NCBI GenBank assembly: GCA_008080735.1
Contig: SHMW01000005.1
Span: forward strand, 1-64,000
Direction of reading: 5' to 3'
Source of the DNA: Promethearchaeota archaeon
Lineage (GTDB): Archaea > Asgardarchaeota > Lokiarchaeia > Sigyniarchaeales > SOKP01
DNA: 64,000 nucleotides
The notes under the pieces are model-generated. The model saw nothing but the letters and a program-made list of their open reading frames with translations, was not told where the DNA came from and did not search any database. The position numbers and the translations under genes are program-made. Numbering within the stretch: the first letter of the stretch is position 1; each line of letters opens with the position of its first letter. Below, piece by piece: positions 50,543 to 60,573 of the stretch.

Positions 50543-50832
50543 TGAATATTGACTCAGAAACTAATCTTGCACTAGAACATGAAATTAGATGTTCTAATTG
50601 TAATAAACCATTGGTAAATGTTGGTGTTTATTCAAATAAAGGAGAAATTGTCACAAGATATAGAGTGATTAGATGTGCATATTGTGGTGGTAAATCTTTT
50701 TTGACACCAGAATTTAGAGGTAAAACAATTTTCGGTTCTGTAAAAGAAAATATAGATGTTATGGTGGATAATATTGAAACTAAAGACGATACTAATAGTG
50801 TGGTATATCTAGTAACCAAAATAAAGGAATGA
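50542..50832 (+). CDS. Zinc-ribbon protein, 96 aa
   Basis: RCSNCNKPLVN then RCAYCGGKSF gives a CxxC...CxxC ribbon at residues about 13-45. The C-terminal half is acidic. A second ribbon protein in a row with the preceding gene. Confidence 0.65.
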   Translation: MNIDSETNLALEHEIRCSNCNKPLVNVGVYSNKGEIVTRYRVIRCAYCGGKSFLTPEFRGKTIFGSVKENIDVMVDNIETKDDTNSVVYLVTKIKE

Positions 50833-51188
50833 TAATGAATATTGAAGATTTTGTAATACGAAGCGATCCAAAATATAAAGTTGATAAAACGTTTTACAAC
50901 GCAAAGGGACAAGACACTAAGAACACTAGTGAGGCTGTTGCTATTAAGATGATGGTAGAGAACAATGGTCATCAAGAAATATATAAAATACTTGTTTCGG
51001 TAAAAGGAGAAGTCTTTAATCCCATTGACAAACATCGTGTTGATTCTAGGACAAGTGAAAAGATGCCTATGTTTAAATTCAAATCGGTAAGTCCAAAAAT
51101 TTTCAACGATTATATTAAGTTTTTGCAAAGTAAAAATAAAAGTAATAGTGCATACAATTCAATCAATCGAGAGGTGTTGTCGTTATGA
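50829..51188 (+). CDS. Hypothetical protein, 119 aa
   Basis: ATGA overlap at both ends. Begins MIMNIEDFVIRSDPKYKVDK and contains beta-type segments (IYKILVSVKGEVFNP). Not recognised. Confidence 0.6.
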   Translation: MIMNIEDFVIRSDPKYKVDKTFYNAKGQDTKNTSEAVAIKMMVENNGHQEIYKILVSVKGEVFNPIDKHRVDSRTSEKMPMFKFKSVSPKIFNDYIKFLQSKNKSNSAYNSINREVLSL

Positions 51189-51442
51189 ACGAAGATTATA
51201 TAAAAGAAGAAATTCAGAAATATTTAGATCGATCAAAGGCTATAACGTTTAGTAACCAGCGTGGTAAAACATTATTTATCAATAAGATTATTGACATTAT
51301 TAACGATGGCAAAAATAAGGAAGAAGATGATTATTCAAATACAAGAAACTGTGTGATACGCACTAAAAATCCAGAAGATGTAGCTGGTTATGCCGTTATG
51401 ACGCCAGAGATGTCGGCACAAAGTGATGAAAAATCAAATTAA
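51185..51442 (+). CDS. Hypothetical protein, 85 aa
   Basis: Helical, charged start (MNEDYIKEEIQKYLDRSKA). No motif. Overlaps both neighbours in the replication operon. Confidence 0.6.
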   Translation: MNEDYIKEEIQKYLDRSKAITFSNQRGKTLFINKIIDIINDGKNKEEDDYSNTRNCVIRTKNPEDVAGYAVMTPEMSAQSDEKSN

Positions 51443-51995
51443 TTGGTCAAACCCCAAATGGGATCATGCAGGAAAACTACCAAAGGAATTTGATTCATTA
51501 TTCAATCCAGGGAGTAAGATTACTTGGACACAATATATAGCAGAATTAATAATCAAAAACAGGGTTAAATATATTAAAAGTTATCCTAAAATTACCATTG
51601 GTAACAATTGGTATCATCCTATCAATGCAGAAGTAAGAAAGTTATGTCAAAGTGCTTCTTATATAATTAAATTTTTCCCTCATTATAAAGATAATAGTTC
51701 AGTGATACCAGCTTTTCGTAGATATATAACGTCCAAACCAGTGTTCAAGCTTGGTATGCCTAAAAAATCTTTGGTCAAAAAAAATGGAAAGGCAAATATT
51801 ACTCAGCATGAAAAGGATATTATTCTTGGCGTATGGAGTTATATAAAAGATATAGAAAGTGTCAAAAGTAAAGCTGATATTGTCGATAATAAGGTATGCA
51901 AGAAAGATAGTATTAAATTTGATACCGGATCGGTTGGTAAGAAAAAATCTGGGATTAGAAATCTCAGAAATATAGAGGATGGCTTAAGTGGATAA
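51426..51995 (+). CDS. Hypothetical protein, 189 aa
   Basis: ATG 51426 (GTG 51423 also in frame). Basic, Lys-rich protein immediately before the RecA-like gene with 8-nt overlap. INWSNPKWDHAGKLPKEFD opening. Possibly a recombination mediator by position only. Confidence 0.6.
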   Translation: MKNQINWSNPKWDHAGKLPKEFDSLFNPGSKITWTQYIAELIIKNRVKYIKSYPKITIGNNWYHPINAEVRKLCQSASYIIKFFPHYKDNSSVIPAFRRYITSKPVFKLGMPKKSLVKKNGKANITQHEKDIILGVWSYIKDIESVKSKADIVDNKVCKKDSIKFDTGSVGKKKSGIRNLRNIEDGLSG

Positions 51996-53055
51996 TAAAG
52001 ATATTTATAGATTATCAGCAGATCAACTTATTGAAATTGAAGACAACAGAAAAATAGTGCCATGCACTTTGTCTTCTGATTTAGAAATGTACGGTGGGTT
52101 CCCAATGGGTTCTACTGCTGTTATTGCTGGCAAGCCTGGTCTTGGTAAAACGTCTGTTTCACTATGGTTGGCAGCTAATGCACAAAATAAGTACGGAGCC
52201 AAGGTTTTCTTTTTCCCAGTAGAAGGTCGTTTAACTAAGATGGTCATGGCTCATGCTAGACACTTGAAAAAAGACATAGATAACTTTGAGATTATTATGC
52301 CACCACCGATAAAAAACAAAGGTGGAAATATCGTTGGTTATAAAAGATGGACTGCTGAAGAATGGTGGGATGTAATTGGTCAAACAATAATTGACAATTC
52401 AAATTGTGTTATTATAGTTGATTCATTAGCTTCATTATCTTCAGAAAAAGAATCTTCTGAGGCCATGGGGTATCAAAGTCGTGGTCTTGAAAAGAAACTA
52501 GAAGCACAATTCTGTCGTAAATACTGTACACTTGTACGCCCAAAAGAGATATTATTAATACTTTTAACACAGGTCCAAGCTAATACTAGTGGGTATGGTA
52601 TGCCAATACAAGCTAAAGTTGGCAACCAAATTTACCATCATGCCGACATATTTATGTTCGGCAAATCTATGAAAAAATGGACTGCTGATAGCAATAATAA
52701 AATATTAGGACATGATATGGTGTATGTTGTTGAAAAATATGGACCAACACGCGATATCAGTATACCTCTTAGATATGGTTATGGTATTGACGATATTAAG
52801 GATTTGATAGATGTTTCTATAAATCATGGTATTATACAAAAAAATGGTTCTTGGTATAACATGCCGTTTACAGGTGAAGAAGATGAAAAACCAGAAGTAA
52901 ATATTAAATTGTTCGAAAAAGAACAAAATATTAAGTTTCAGGGTGAAACAAAAGCTAGAAATTGGTTGTTAATACGACCAGACTATGCTAAGTGTATCAG
53001 AGATAAAATCAATAGCATATATAATTCGGAACTAGAACTAGATGAAGATGATTGA
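51988..53055 (+). CDS. RecA/UvsX-like recombinase
   Basis: Begins with GTG. Walker A GKPGLGKT (48-55), Walker B-like CVIIVDSLASL and a TQVQANTSGYG plus VGNQIYHHADIF region comparable to the DNA-binding loops and Q motif of RecA-like proteins. It ends with an acidic tail (ELELDEDD). 355 aa. Catalyses strand exchange for recombination-dependent replication; partners include SSB and RuvB in this window. Confidence 0.82.
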   Translation: MDNKDIYRLSADQLIEIEDNRKIVPCTLSSDLEMYGGFPMGSTAVIAGKPGLGKTSVSLWLAANAQNKYGAKVFFFPVEGRLTKMVMAHARHLKKDIDNFEIIMPPPIKNKGGNIVGYKRWTAEEWWDVIGQTIIDNSNCVIIVDSLASLSSEKESSEAMGYQSRGLEKKLEAQFCRKYCTLVRPKEILLILLTQVQANTSGYGMPIQAKVGNQIYHHADIFMFGKSMKKWTADSNNKILGHDMVYVVEKYGPTRDISIPLRYGYGIDDIKDLIDVSINHGIIQKNGSWYNMPFTGEEDEKPEVNIKLFEKEQNIKFQGETKARNWLLIRPDYAKCIRDKINSIYNSELELDEDD

Positions 53056-53431
53056 TGTTAACGGACAGTCATGTTCAGTAAGCGTCAAACCGAGCGACTA
53101 TCCAATAAAGGGTGAAAATAGTCGCTCTATTTTTCAGAAAGAAATTGGTGAAAAATTACAAGAAAGATATCCACACGATATAATATTGGAAGAATTCAAC
53201 ATACCTAATAGCAGGTTGTATATAGACTTTTTTTTACCAAATCGCAAATTGGTTATAGAAGTAGATGGCAGCCAGCACGATAAGTATAGTGGATACTTTC
53301 ATGGCAATAAACTAACCTCTCGTAAATTTGCTAGACAAATTGATAACGATTATATAAAAGAACAATGGACACAAATAAACCAGTTCAAGATGATAAGGAT
53401 TCGACCGGACAAACCAATATTGGATTTCTAA
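53042..53431 (+). CDS. VSR/DUF559-like endonuclease
   Basis: PD-(D/E)xK-type core: YIDFFLPNRKLVIEVDGSQH, then a DNDYIKEQWTQINQFKMIRI ending as in very-short-patch repair and DUF559 nucleases. 129 aa. ATG 53042 overlaps recA's end. Cleaves DNA, probably in recombination or repair. Confidence 0.78.
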   Translation: MKMIDVNGQSCSVSVKPSDYPIKGENSRSIFQKEIGEKLQERYPHDIILEEFNIPNSRLYIDFFLPNRKLVIEVDGSQHDKYSGYFHGNKLTSRKFARQIDNDYIKEQWTQINQFKMIRIRPDKPILDF

Positions 53432-53904
53432 GTGAAGATTATATCAAAAATATAGAAGAATCTTTATTAAAATACGAAAAAGATACTTTAGGACTAAGCT
53501 ATATTAAATTTGAAGCACCAGAATGTCTAATGATGAAAATTTCAGAACTACGAAATAAGACACCTGAAATATTAGCTGAATATAGTTTGGAATTACATAG
53601 GTATGCTTTATATATTCAACAAACAGTGAATAAAAACAAATCATGGGAAAGATGGGCCAAATCAAAGCTTAATGAAGTTGCTGCTTACTATTTGGTCGAA
53701 ATAGATTCACATTATGGTTTTAATGAACGTGAATTGATTGCCAAGAATAATAATGATCATGCTAGGAAATTAAATAAATTTCTTCGTAATATACAAATGC
53801 GAATAGACAGACTGTATAATTTATCTAATAATATATCTGCTATTGCAGATTCAATTAAAGATTTAAGATTCGCAGCAACCAACAGAGAAAAATATAGGAG
53901 TTAA
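53365..53904 (+). CDS. Hypothetical protein, 179 aa
   Basis: Overlaps the nuclease gene by 67 nt, so its true start may be later than ATG 53365. Mostly helical, acidic; LRFAATNREKYRS end. No recognised family. Confidence 0.6.
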   Translation: MDTNKPVQDDKDSTGQTNIGFLSEDYIKNIEESLLKYEKDTLGLSYIKFEAPECLMMKISELRNKTPEILAEYSLELHRYALYIQQTVNKNKSWERWAKSKLNEVAAYYLVEIDSHYGFNERELIAKNNNDHARKLNKFLRNIQMRIDRLYNLSNNISAIADSIKDLRFAATNREKYRS

Positions 53905-53906
53905 TA

Positions 53907-54350
53907 ATGAGTGATGTAAGTGATGGATTGAAATTGATACGTAATGGTATTATTAATAACAATTTACAAACAATATGCGATGGATACAATAAGATAACTA
54001 AGGAAAATATTAAAATAGATTTAGATATTGATGTATCAGATATTTTAACAGAAACAAATACTTGTGACAAAAAGTTAGAGAATGATAGACACAAGTTAAT
54101 TAAGAAACTAATGTCTCATCGTAAGAATAAAAATTCTCGTAAAAATCTAGAAGGTATGCATATACTAGATTTAGCTTATATATTGCAGGATCTAATATCG
54201 GAAGATATAGAACATAATGAAAACGTAGAATTTAATACAAAGATAATTGGTAAAACACCTGCTGGCAATCCGATAAAAGCAATAACAGTAGAAGAAACAG
54301 AAGATGAAAAATTTATCAACCGTATAATAGAACAATATACAAATGAGTAA
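53907..54350 (+). CDS. Hypothetical protein, 147 aa
   Basis: Preceded by AGGAG. Helical with a basic middle (KLMSHRKNKNSRKNLEGMH) and acidic ends. It lies directly before dnaB, the place of a helicase loader in several phages, but no motif shows this. Confidence 0.6.
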   Translation: MSDVSDGLKLIRNGIINNNLQTICDGYNKITKENIKIDLDIDVSDILTETNTCDKKLENDRHKLIKKLMSHRKNKNSRKNLEGMHILDLAYILQDLISEDIEHNENVEFNTKIIGKTPAGNPIKAITVEETEDEKFINRIIEQYTNE

Positions 54351-55797
54351 GAACAATCTTTGTGATCAAGCGTCGGAACGTTTATTACTTAGCTCGTTGG
54401 TTAAAAATGGACCTAATGCTTTTATAGATATAAACGCAATAGTTTCTGCCGAAGATTTTAATCTTGGAATAAATAAACTAATATTTAAATGTATCAGTGG
54501 GTTATATGAAGATGGTTTTAATAGCTTTGATCCCGAATCTATTCTTCTAAAAGGTAGAAATTTAGGATTTGATAAATATTTTGACAAACAAGAGAATATA
54601 GAATATATAGAACTACTTGAACACGGTTCGTCTTCAAAAGATAATGTTGAACTATTCGCTTATCAAATAAAAAAGTGGTCAGTATTACGCAAACTTCATA
54701 ATAGATACAAAGATGCCGCTAAATATATAGAAGAAGTAGAAAAAGACGAAAAGTTGTCTACTATATTGGGACATGCAGAAGAAAAAATAGTAGACTTTAT
54801 CAACGATGTTGATGATGGCGAGGTTATTGGTAGCTTGTCAGAGAATATCAAAAGTTGTGTTCAAGATGTCATTAATTCTGAAGTTATTGATCAAGTTGGT
54901 ATTCCAACAGGCTTCCAGCAATATGATCAAGCTATTGGCGGTGGATTAAGACGTGGTGGTATAAACATTATCGCCAGTCGTGCAAAATGCGGCAAGTCTT
55001 TTATGGCCTTAAACATGGCCTTAAATATGTCCAAACTTAATATTCCAGTCTTATATCTAGATACAGAGCTAACACAAGAATATCAGCAGTCTCGATTAGT
55101 ATCAATAGAATCAGGATGTCCATTATATTTATATGAGACACGAAGATTTAGAGAAGACAAGAATTTACTTGAATCTGTTAAAATGGCAGGTGAATCTCTC
55201 AGTAAACTTAAAATACAATACAGATCAATAGCTGGTTTGTCTTATCAAGAAGCATTGGCTGTAGTTAGACGATGGTTGGTAAAGTACGTTGGATTCAATG
55301 AAAATGGACAGGCTAAAGACTGTGTAATTGTTTATGATTATCTAAAAATGACTGGCCATGAAAAAATTGGTAGTAGTACTCCAGAATGGATACTTCTTGG
55401 GCTTATGATAACAGAAATGCAGAACTTCTGTGTCAAATATGGCGTACCAATGCTTGCATTCTCCCAGTTAAATAGAGAAGGTATAAGTTCTGATAGCACA
55501 GGTTCTATAGCTGGTTCGGACAGATTATTGTGGCTATGTTCCTCTATGTCTATATTGAGAAACAAGACCGAAGAAGATGTAGAAATGCAATGTGGATGGG
55601 ACTTTGGAAATAAAAAGTTATTAGTTTTAGAGGCTAGATATGGGCCTGGTTTATTTCATGATGACTATATAAATCTTGTCGCATCTTTAAAACCAAATCG
55701 CAGTGAGTATGAAGCTTGTGGTAAAATCACCGAAGGTTTAACGTATTATGACTGCATCAAGTCAACTACAAATACAGCAAGTCGAACAGATAGCTAG
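54343..55797 (+). CDS. dnaB: Replicative DNA helicase DnaB
   Basis: N-terminal domain (ASERLLLSSLVKNG, then FKCISGLYEDG), a linker, and a RecA-type motor with IPTGFQQYDQAIGGGLRRG, Walker A SRAKCGKS (G217-K218-S219), VLYLDTELTQ and SQLNREG. 484 aa, standard length. Unwinds DNA 5'-3' at the fork; it pairs with the primase next to it. Confidence 0.95.
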   Translation: MSKNNLCDQASERLLLSSLVKNGPNAFIDINAIVSAEDFNLGINKLIFKCISGLYEDGFNSFDPESILLKGRNLGFDKYFDKQENIEYIELLEHGSSSKDNVELFAYQIKKWSVLRKLHNRYKDAAKYIEEVEKDEKLSTILGHAEEKIVDFINDVDDGEVIGSLSENIKSCVQDVINSEVIDQVGIPTGFQQYDQAIGGGLRRGGINIIASRAKCGKSFMALNMALNMSKLNIPVLYLDTELTQEYQQSRLVSIESGCPLYLYETRRFREDKNLLESVKMAGESLSKLKIQYRSIAGLSYQEALAVVRRWLVKYVGFNENGQAKDCVIVYDYLKMTGHEKIGSSTPEWILLGLMITEMQNFCVKYGVPMLAFSQLNREGISSDSTGSIAGSDRLLWLCSSMSILRNKTEEDVEMQCGWDFGNKKLLVLEARYGPGLFHDDYINLVASLKPNRSEYEACGKITEGLTYYDCIKSTTNTASRTDS

Positions 55798-56839
55798 AGA
55801 AAATTTTGATGACGTGTTAGACTTGCTAAACATCAATACTAGCGACATTATTTATAGTCATGATAATATCAGGATGCCATGCCCAATTCATAAAGGTGAT
55901 AACCCAACCGCTTTTGTTATGGATACGGAAACATTTAGTTGGCATTGTTTTTCCAATAAATGTCATGAAAAATATACAAGAACCATGATTGGTTTTATAC
56001 AAGGGGTTTTAGGTTATAATTTTAGAGATTCTGTAAACTGGGTGGTAAATAACTTTGGTAGTGATATTAAGAATTCTGATTTTGATTCAGAAAAATTAAT
56101 AGTTAAAAATTTAATAAGACAAATAAAACGTAACGATGAACATCATGATCAAAGATGCAGTATTCCACTTGATACAATAACGCAATCATTCAAGGTCAGT
56201 GATTTCTTTAAAGATCTCGGTTTTCAAACTGAAGTTTTAAAAAAGTTTTATGTGTTTGATTGTTATAACAAGAATAAACCAATGTATTTAAGAGCTTGTG
56301 CTCCGATAATAAGTAATGATTACAAAAATATGCATGGAATAACAGGTCGTACACTATTACCTAAATGTGAATTGTGCAATAAGTATCATGTTGGTAAGTT
56401 TGGTTGCCCGAATGATAACCCAAGTATTAAAAGTTATCCCAAATGGAAACATTATGGATTTTCATCAAAAACAGTCTTATATAATTTTTGGAATGTATAC
56501 AGTATCAAACCTAAGACAGTGGTTATAGTAGAAGGTCCAAAAGATGTTTGGTGGCTAGACCAACATGGAGTATATAACGCATTAGGTTTATTCGGATTGA
56601 ACATTAGTGTATATAACATCAAACAGTTATTAAAATTAGGAGTTGAGAATATTGTATTATGTACCGATAATGATGAAAGAGGCAGCGAGGCAGAATATGA
56701 TTTATCTAAAAAACTTTATAAATTTTTCAATATATATAAATTGTCCAGCATTATCGATCCGGGTAAAGATATAGCTGACATGCCAGATGACTTTATCGCA
56801 AATGAAATACATCCAGTAATTAAAAATATAGGCGGTTAA
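55748..56839 (+). CDS. dnaG: DNA primase (DnaG type)
   Basis: The N-terminal CHC2-type zinc finger MPCPIHKG (C45, H48) with HCFSNKCHEK. A TOPRIM core follows: VVIVEGPKDV and VLCTDNDERG with the acidic residues in place. 363 aa, short because the C-terminal helicase-binding domain seems reduced. Makes RNA primers. It overlaps dnaB by 50 nt. Confidence 0.93.
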   Translation: MTASSQLQIQQVEQIARENFDDVLDLLNINTSDIIYSHDNIRMPCPIHKGDNPTAFVMDTETFSWHCFSNKCHEKYTRTMIGFIQGVLGYNFRDSVNWVVNNFGSDIKNSDFDSEKLIVKNLIRQIKRNDEHHDQRCSIPLDTITQSFKVSDFFKDLGFQTEVLKKFYVFDCYNKNKPMYLRACAPIISNDYKNMHGITGRTLLPKCELCNKYHVGKFGCPNDNPSIKSYPKWKHYGFSSKTVLYNFWNVYSIKPKTVVIVEGPKDVWWLDQHGVYNALGLFGLNISVYNIKQLLKLGVENIVLCTDNDERGSEAEYDLSKKLYKFFNIYKLSSIIDPGKDIADMPDDFIANEIHPVIKNIGG

Positions 56840-56840
56840 T

Positions 56841-57626
56841 ATGGAAAAATTAGTTATTGTTTTCTCAGGCAAAAAACAAAGTGGTAAATCGGCTGCCTGT
56901 AAATTTATTCTCTCGTATTATATAAACCAGCTATTGGGGGTCGATCGCTTTAGTGTTATTAATAAAAACAAAAGCACTTATATACACGATTCTTTTGACA
57001 ATTCTATAATAGATATAGAATCTGATCGTAATGCTGTACAAACATTAGAGTCAACTTATAAAACAAGAGTATATAGCTTTGCAGACAAGTTAAAACAAAT
57101 TTGTATTGATGTTTTAGGACTAGATGTTAGACAATGTTATGGTGCTGATAGGGACAAGAATACTAATACACATATAACTTGGGATAGAATGCCACCGGAT
57201 ATAAGGCAAAAATATAAAAGGCCGAGGCGTGGAACAGGAGAAGTGTTAGAAGCTAGTGGTTATATGAGTGGCCGAGAGATTATGCAGGTGATTGGTAGTG
57301 ATTTTTTTAGAAAGTTAGACAACTCGTGTTGGGCCAGAGGAACTTATAATACCATTTTTAATGATAGCAATAAATTAATATGTGTATCCGATGCTAGATT
57401 TCCAAATGAAGTTACGATGGGTACAGAAAGAAATGCAAAAGTTATTAGACTACTTAGAAATTCATCTGCCAAAGAAGACAATCATATATCCGAAACAGCT
57501 TTAGATGATTTTCCTCTCGGAGAATATTCTTTAGTAATAGACAATAAAAATTTAAGCATGAAAGAAACGCACAATATACTTAAATCATATTTAGATCAGT
57601 GGTTAAAAGATTACGATATACTATAA
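56841..57626 (+). CDS. Deoxynucleoside monophosphate kinase-like
   Basis: Walker A GKKQSGKS (10-17). VYSFADKLKQICIDVLGL, YMSGREIMQVIGSDFFR and VSDARFPNEV follow the layout of phage dNMP kinases. 261 aa. Phosphorylates dNMPs, linking the dUTPase and thymidylate synthase products to dNTPs. Confidence 0.85.
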   Translation: MEKLVIVFSGKKQSGKSAACKFILSYYINQLLGVDRFSVINKNKSTYIHDSFDNSIIDIESDRNAVQTLESTYKTRVYSFADKLKQICIDVLGLDVRQCYGADRDKNTNTHITWDRMPPDIRQKYKRPRRGTGEVLEASGYMSGREIMQVIGSDFFRKLDNSCWARGTYNTIFNDSNKLICVSDARFPNEVTMGTERNAKVIRLLRNSSAKEDNHISETALDDFPLGEYSLVIDNKNLSMKETHNILKSYLDQWLKDYDIL

Positions 57627-57640
57627 TAGAAAGCGAAATA

Positions 57641-58513
57641 ATGGAAGTATCAAACCTAAGTTCTTCCTGTATAAAAACCTATGATTGGTGTGAATGGAAA
57701 TGGTTTTTACAATACGAATTAAAATTTCAAGATGAATTTGGCCCTTCTGCATCTCTTGGTGGATCTGTTCACGATGCATTGGAATATATAAGCAAATGTA
57801 AAATTGATGGAAAACCTGTTCCAAATCCAGATAAAGTTCTGAATGAAAAACTTAGTGTACATGATAATATTACGTTTAAAAAATTTAAATCTAAACTTAA
57901 AAAAGTTACCAAGGGTTATAATGATTTATTTAATTCCGACTATAGACCTGATTCTGAAAAGGTTTTATGCGTTGAACAATATTTTAAGATACCATTGGAA
58001 GAATCTATCTTTTCATTAGACAAGACAAAAGATGGATCAATACGATACTTAACAATTAGTGGATTTATAGATCGTATAGATAAGATAGATGATGACACAA
58101 TAGAGATTATTGATTACAAGACAGGAAGTAAAAAGCAGTTCTTTTGTAATAAAAACTTTGAAAGAGACAGTTTAAATATTAAAATGGATATACAGCCTAG
58201 ACTATATCATATGGCTGCAAGATATACTTTCCCTCAATATTCTAATGTAATAGTTACTTTTATATATATAGCAGATGGCGGACCTGTTTTAAGCGTATTT
58301 TGTGATGAAGATATAGAAGAAACAAAACAAATAATTAAAAAATACCTTAATAAAATTCGAGACAATGACGATCCACAAAGGGACTTGTCTTGGAAATGCA
58401 GCAAAATGTGTACTTTTGGCAAAAATGGTGTGTGTCAAGAGGTTTGGGAAGAAAAGGATTTAGTTGGTTTAAATTTTGTCAAACAAAAATATCAGGCATT
58501 GAATAAAGAATGA
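57641..58513 (+). CDS. PD-(D/E)xK nuclease, Cas4/AddB-like with Cys cluster
   Basis: GGSVHDALEY, then GFIDRIDKI and IEIIDYKTGS, the RecB-family core. The C-terminal CSKMCTFGKNGVC plus an N-terminal Cys (SSSCIKTYDWCEW) suggest an iron-sulfur site as in Cas4 and AddB. 290 aa from ATG 57641. No CRISPR array is visible, so a replication or recombination role is likelier. Confidence 0.85.
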   Translation: MEVSNLSSSCIKTYDWCEWKWFLQYELKFQDEFGPSASLGGSVHDALEYISKCKIDGKPVPNPDKVLNEKLSVHDNITFKKFKSKLKKVTKGYNDLFNSDYRPDSEKVLCVEQYFKIPLEESIFSLDKTKDGSIRYLTISGFIDRIDKIDDDTIEIIDYKTGSKKQFFCNKNFERDSLNIKMDIQPRLYHMAARYTFPQYSNVIVTFIYIADGGPVLSVFCDEDIEETKQIIKKYLNKIRDNDDPQRDLSWKCSKMCTFGKNGVCQEVWEEKDLVGLNFVKQKYQALNKE

Positions 58514-60573
58514 GCTATACACTACTACATCATCATGACGACATGAGTCACTTAGATGGATTTGGCAAACCAGAAAGACACGCAAAAAGAGCATCTGAAG
58601 TTGGTGTTAAAGCTTTAGCTGTAACTAATCATGGTAATATGTATTCTCATTTGTCACATATTAAAGCGTGTAAAAAACACAAGATTAAACCAATATTAGG
58701 CAATGAATTATATGTGTACCATCAGCCGTGTGATGTTAGAAATAACACTAATAGATGGAATTCACACATGGTTGTTTGGGCAAAAAATTACCAAGGATGG
58801 AAAAGACTTGCCAAACTAACCAGTTATACTAATGATCCAAAATTTTTCTATTATAAACCAAGAATATATCCGTGGAACACAGATAGTGTTTATGGATTAG
58901 AACATTTTCTAGATGGAAATATTCAAGGTTTTAGCGGTCATACTGGTTCACACTTATCAGACATACTATACTGCGATCTATACTCGGACAATCCGAAAGA
59001 AGAAAGAGAAAAAATAAGGAAAGCGTACGCACAAAGAAATATAAGTGATCCAGATTACTATAAAAGATTTTTGAAGGATAATTGGCTTGATAGTGCATGT
59101 GAATTAGCGTTAAAATTTGAAAAAATGTTTGGTAAAGGAAATTTTTTCATTGAACTGCAAAACGAGTGTTATGAAAGTGACGAAAGACCGCTGTGGTTTC
59201 AAATTTCTGCTGTCGAATGTTTAAGAAAGGTTGCTAAAGAGACTGGCATACCAGCAGTAGCATCGTCAGATCCACACTATGCGTATCCAGAAGATTCTAA
59301 AGATCAGCGTGCCATGGTAATGGTACAAATGAAAGAAACATATGAATCAGTGCGTAAGAAACTAAACGACCCGGAGAATACCGATGTTTTTGTATTCTTT
59401 GGTTCTGATAGTTTTTTCATACATTCATATGAAGATATGAAGAAGAAATTTACACAAGAAGAACTAGATAATACTAATAAGATTGGTGACAATATAGAAG
59501 AATATGATCTGGAACAAAAGCCTTATTTTCCTAAGATACAGGTTCCGGTTGTTAAAGATAATAAGGTGTATACAACATGTAATAATGAATATGATAGATA
59601 TTTGATGCACTTATGCATAGAAGGTGCTAAAAGAAAACAGCCGTGGACTAGTTCAAAATGTTCCAAACAGGACTATTGGGATAGATTATTGTCTGAGACA
59701 GAAATCATGTTTAAATACGGTCTGTCGAAATATTTCATAGTTGTTTGGGATATATGTATGGCGGCAGATAATAGACCTAAAAATAGAAATTTTGATTGGA
59801 AAGCCAACCTTAAGATAAATGGTAAAATAGATCCGATTCCTCGTGGGCCAGGGCGAGGATCAGCAGGAAGTTCGTTGATTTCTTATCTACTTAATATAAC
59901 CAAGTTAGATCCTATGTCTCATGACTTAATGTTGGCAAGATTTATGAACGCTGGTAGATTTACCGAAGATCATATTTCATTACCAGATATTGATTTAGAT
60001 TTTGGTGTAGAGGGCAGAGAATGGATTATTGATTATTTAAGAGATAAATATGGTAGTCAATACTGTTCACAAATTGTTACGTTTCAAAGAATTCAAGGGC
60101 GTGCTGCTATTAAAGATTTAATTAGAATAAATGGCATACCTAACGGAGCACAAATAGCTAACGAAATAACAAAACTAATCCCGCCAGAGGCTGAGATAGC
60201 CGATGAAATACAAGAAATGCATGATGCAGGTCACGAAGATTATGGAATAATTAACTGGGCTATTGATAATATTGCCGACTTCGCCGATGTATATAATGAT
60301 GATAGATATAAAGAAATAATAGATCAAGCTATAAGATGCGAAGGTACAATACGTGGTTCTGGCAAACATCCCGCTGGGATTGTAATAACACCAGAGACTG
60401 TTGATGAAATATTCCCACTAACATATGATACTAAATCTAAACAGCAAATAATTGGAATGGATATGAAAGATGCTGAAAAGCTTGGTGGTATAAAATTCGA
60501 CATACTTGGTATTGTATTATTAGATAAGTTAAAAATGATTGAGAGGTTGGTTAATGATTCAAGTGGTCAATAA
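58510..60573 (+). CDS. dnaE: DNA polymerase III alpha, N-terminal part of split gene
   Basis: PHP domain (HHHDDMSHLDGFGKPE, VTNHGNMYSH, ILGNELYV) followed by the palm: RGPGRGSAGSSLISYLL, PDIDLDFG (D493, D495) and GGIKFDILG (D664). All three catalytic Asp are here. The frame ends at KLKMIERLVNDSSGQ, just before the segment that in whole DnaE continues PLDD.KTYEL. 687 aa. That continuation is in the gene at 61696. Confidence 0.95.
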   Translation: MSYTLLHHHDDMSHLDGFGKPERHAKRASEVGVKALAVTNHGNMYSHLSHIKACKKHKIKPILGNELYVYHQPCDVRNNTNRWNSHMVVWAKNYQGWKRLAKLTSYTNDPKFFYYKPRIYPWNTDSVYGLEHFLDGNIQGFSGHTGSHLSDILYCDLYSDNPKEEREKIRKAYAQRNISDPDYYKRFLKDNWLDSACELALKFEKMFGKGNFFIELQNECYESDERPLWFQISAVECLRKVAKETGIPAVASSDPHYAYPEDSKDQRAMVMVQMKETYESVRKKLNDPENTDVFVFFGSDSFFIHSYEDMKKKFTQEELDNTNKIGDNIEEYDLEQKPYFPKIQVPVVKDNKVYTTCNNEYDRYLMHLCIEGAKRKQPWTSSKCSKQDYWDRLLSETEIMFKYGLSKYFIVVWDICMAADNRPKNRNFDWKANLKINGKIDPIPRGPGRGSAGSSLISYLLNITKLDPMSHDLMLARFMNAGRFTEDHISLPDIDLDFGVEGREWIIDYLRDKYGSQYCSQIVTFQRIQGRAAIKDLIRINGIPNGAQIANEITKLIPPEAEIADEIQEMHDAGHEDYGIINWAIDNIADFADVYNDDRYKEIIDQAIRCEGTIRGSGKHPAGIVITPETVDEIFPLTYDTKSKQQIIGMDMKDAEKLGGIKFDILGIVLLDKLKMIERLVNDSSGQ

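Noticed and set aside
57641..58513. A CRISPR-Cas system based on the Cas4-like gene
   Set aside because: No repeat-spacer array, cas1 or cas2 was seen on either strand of the window.
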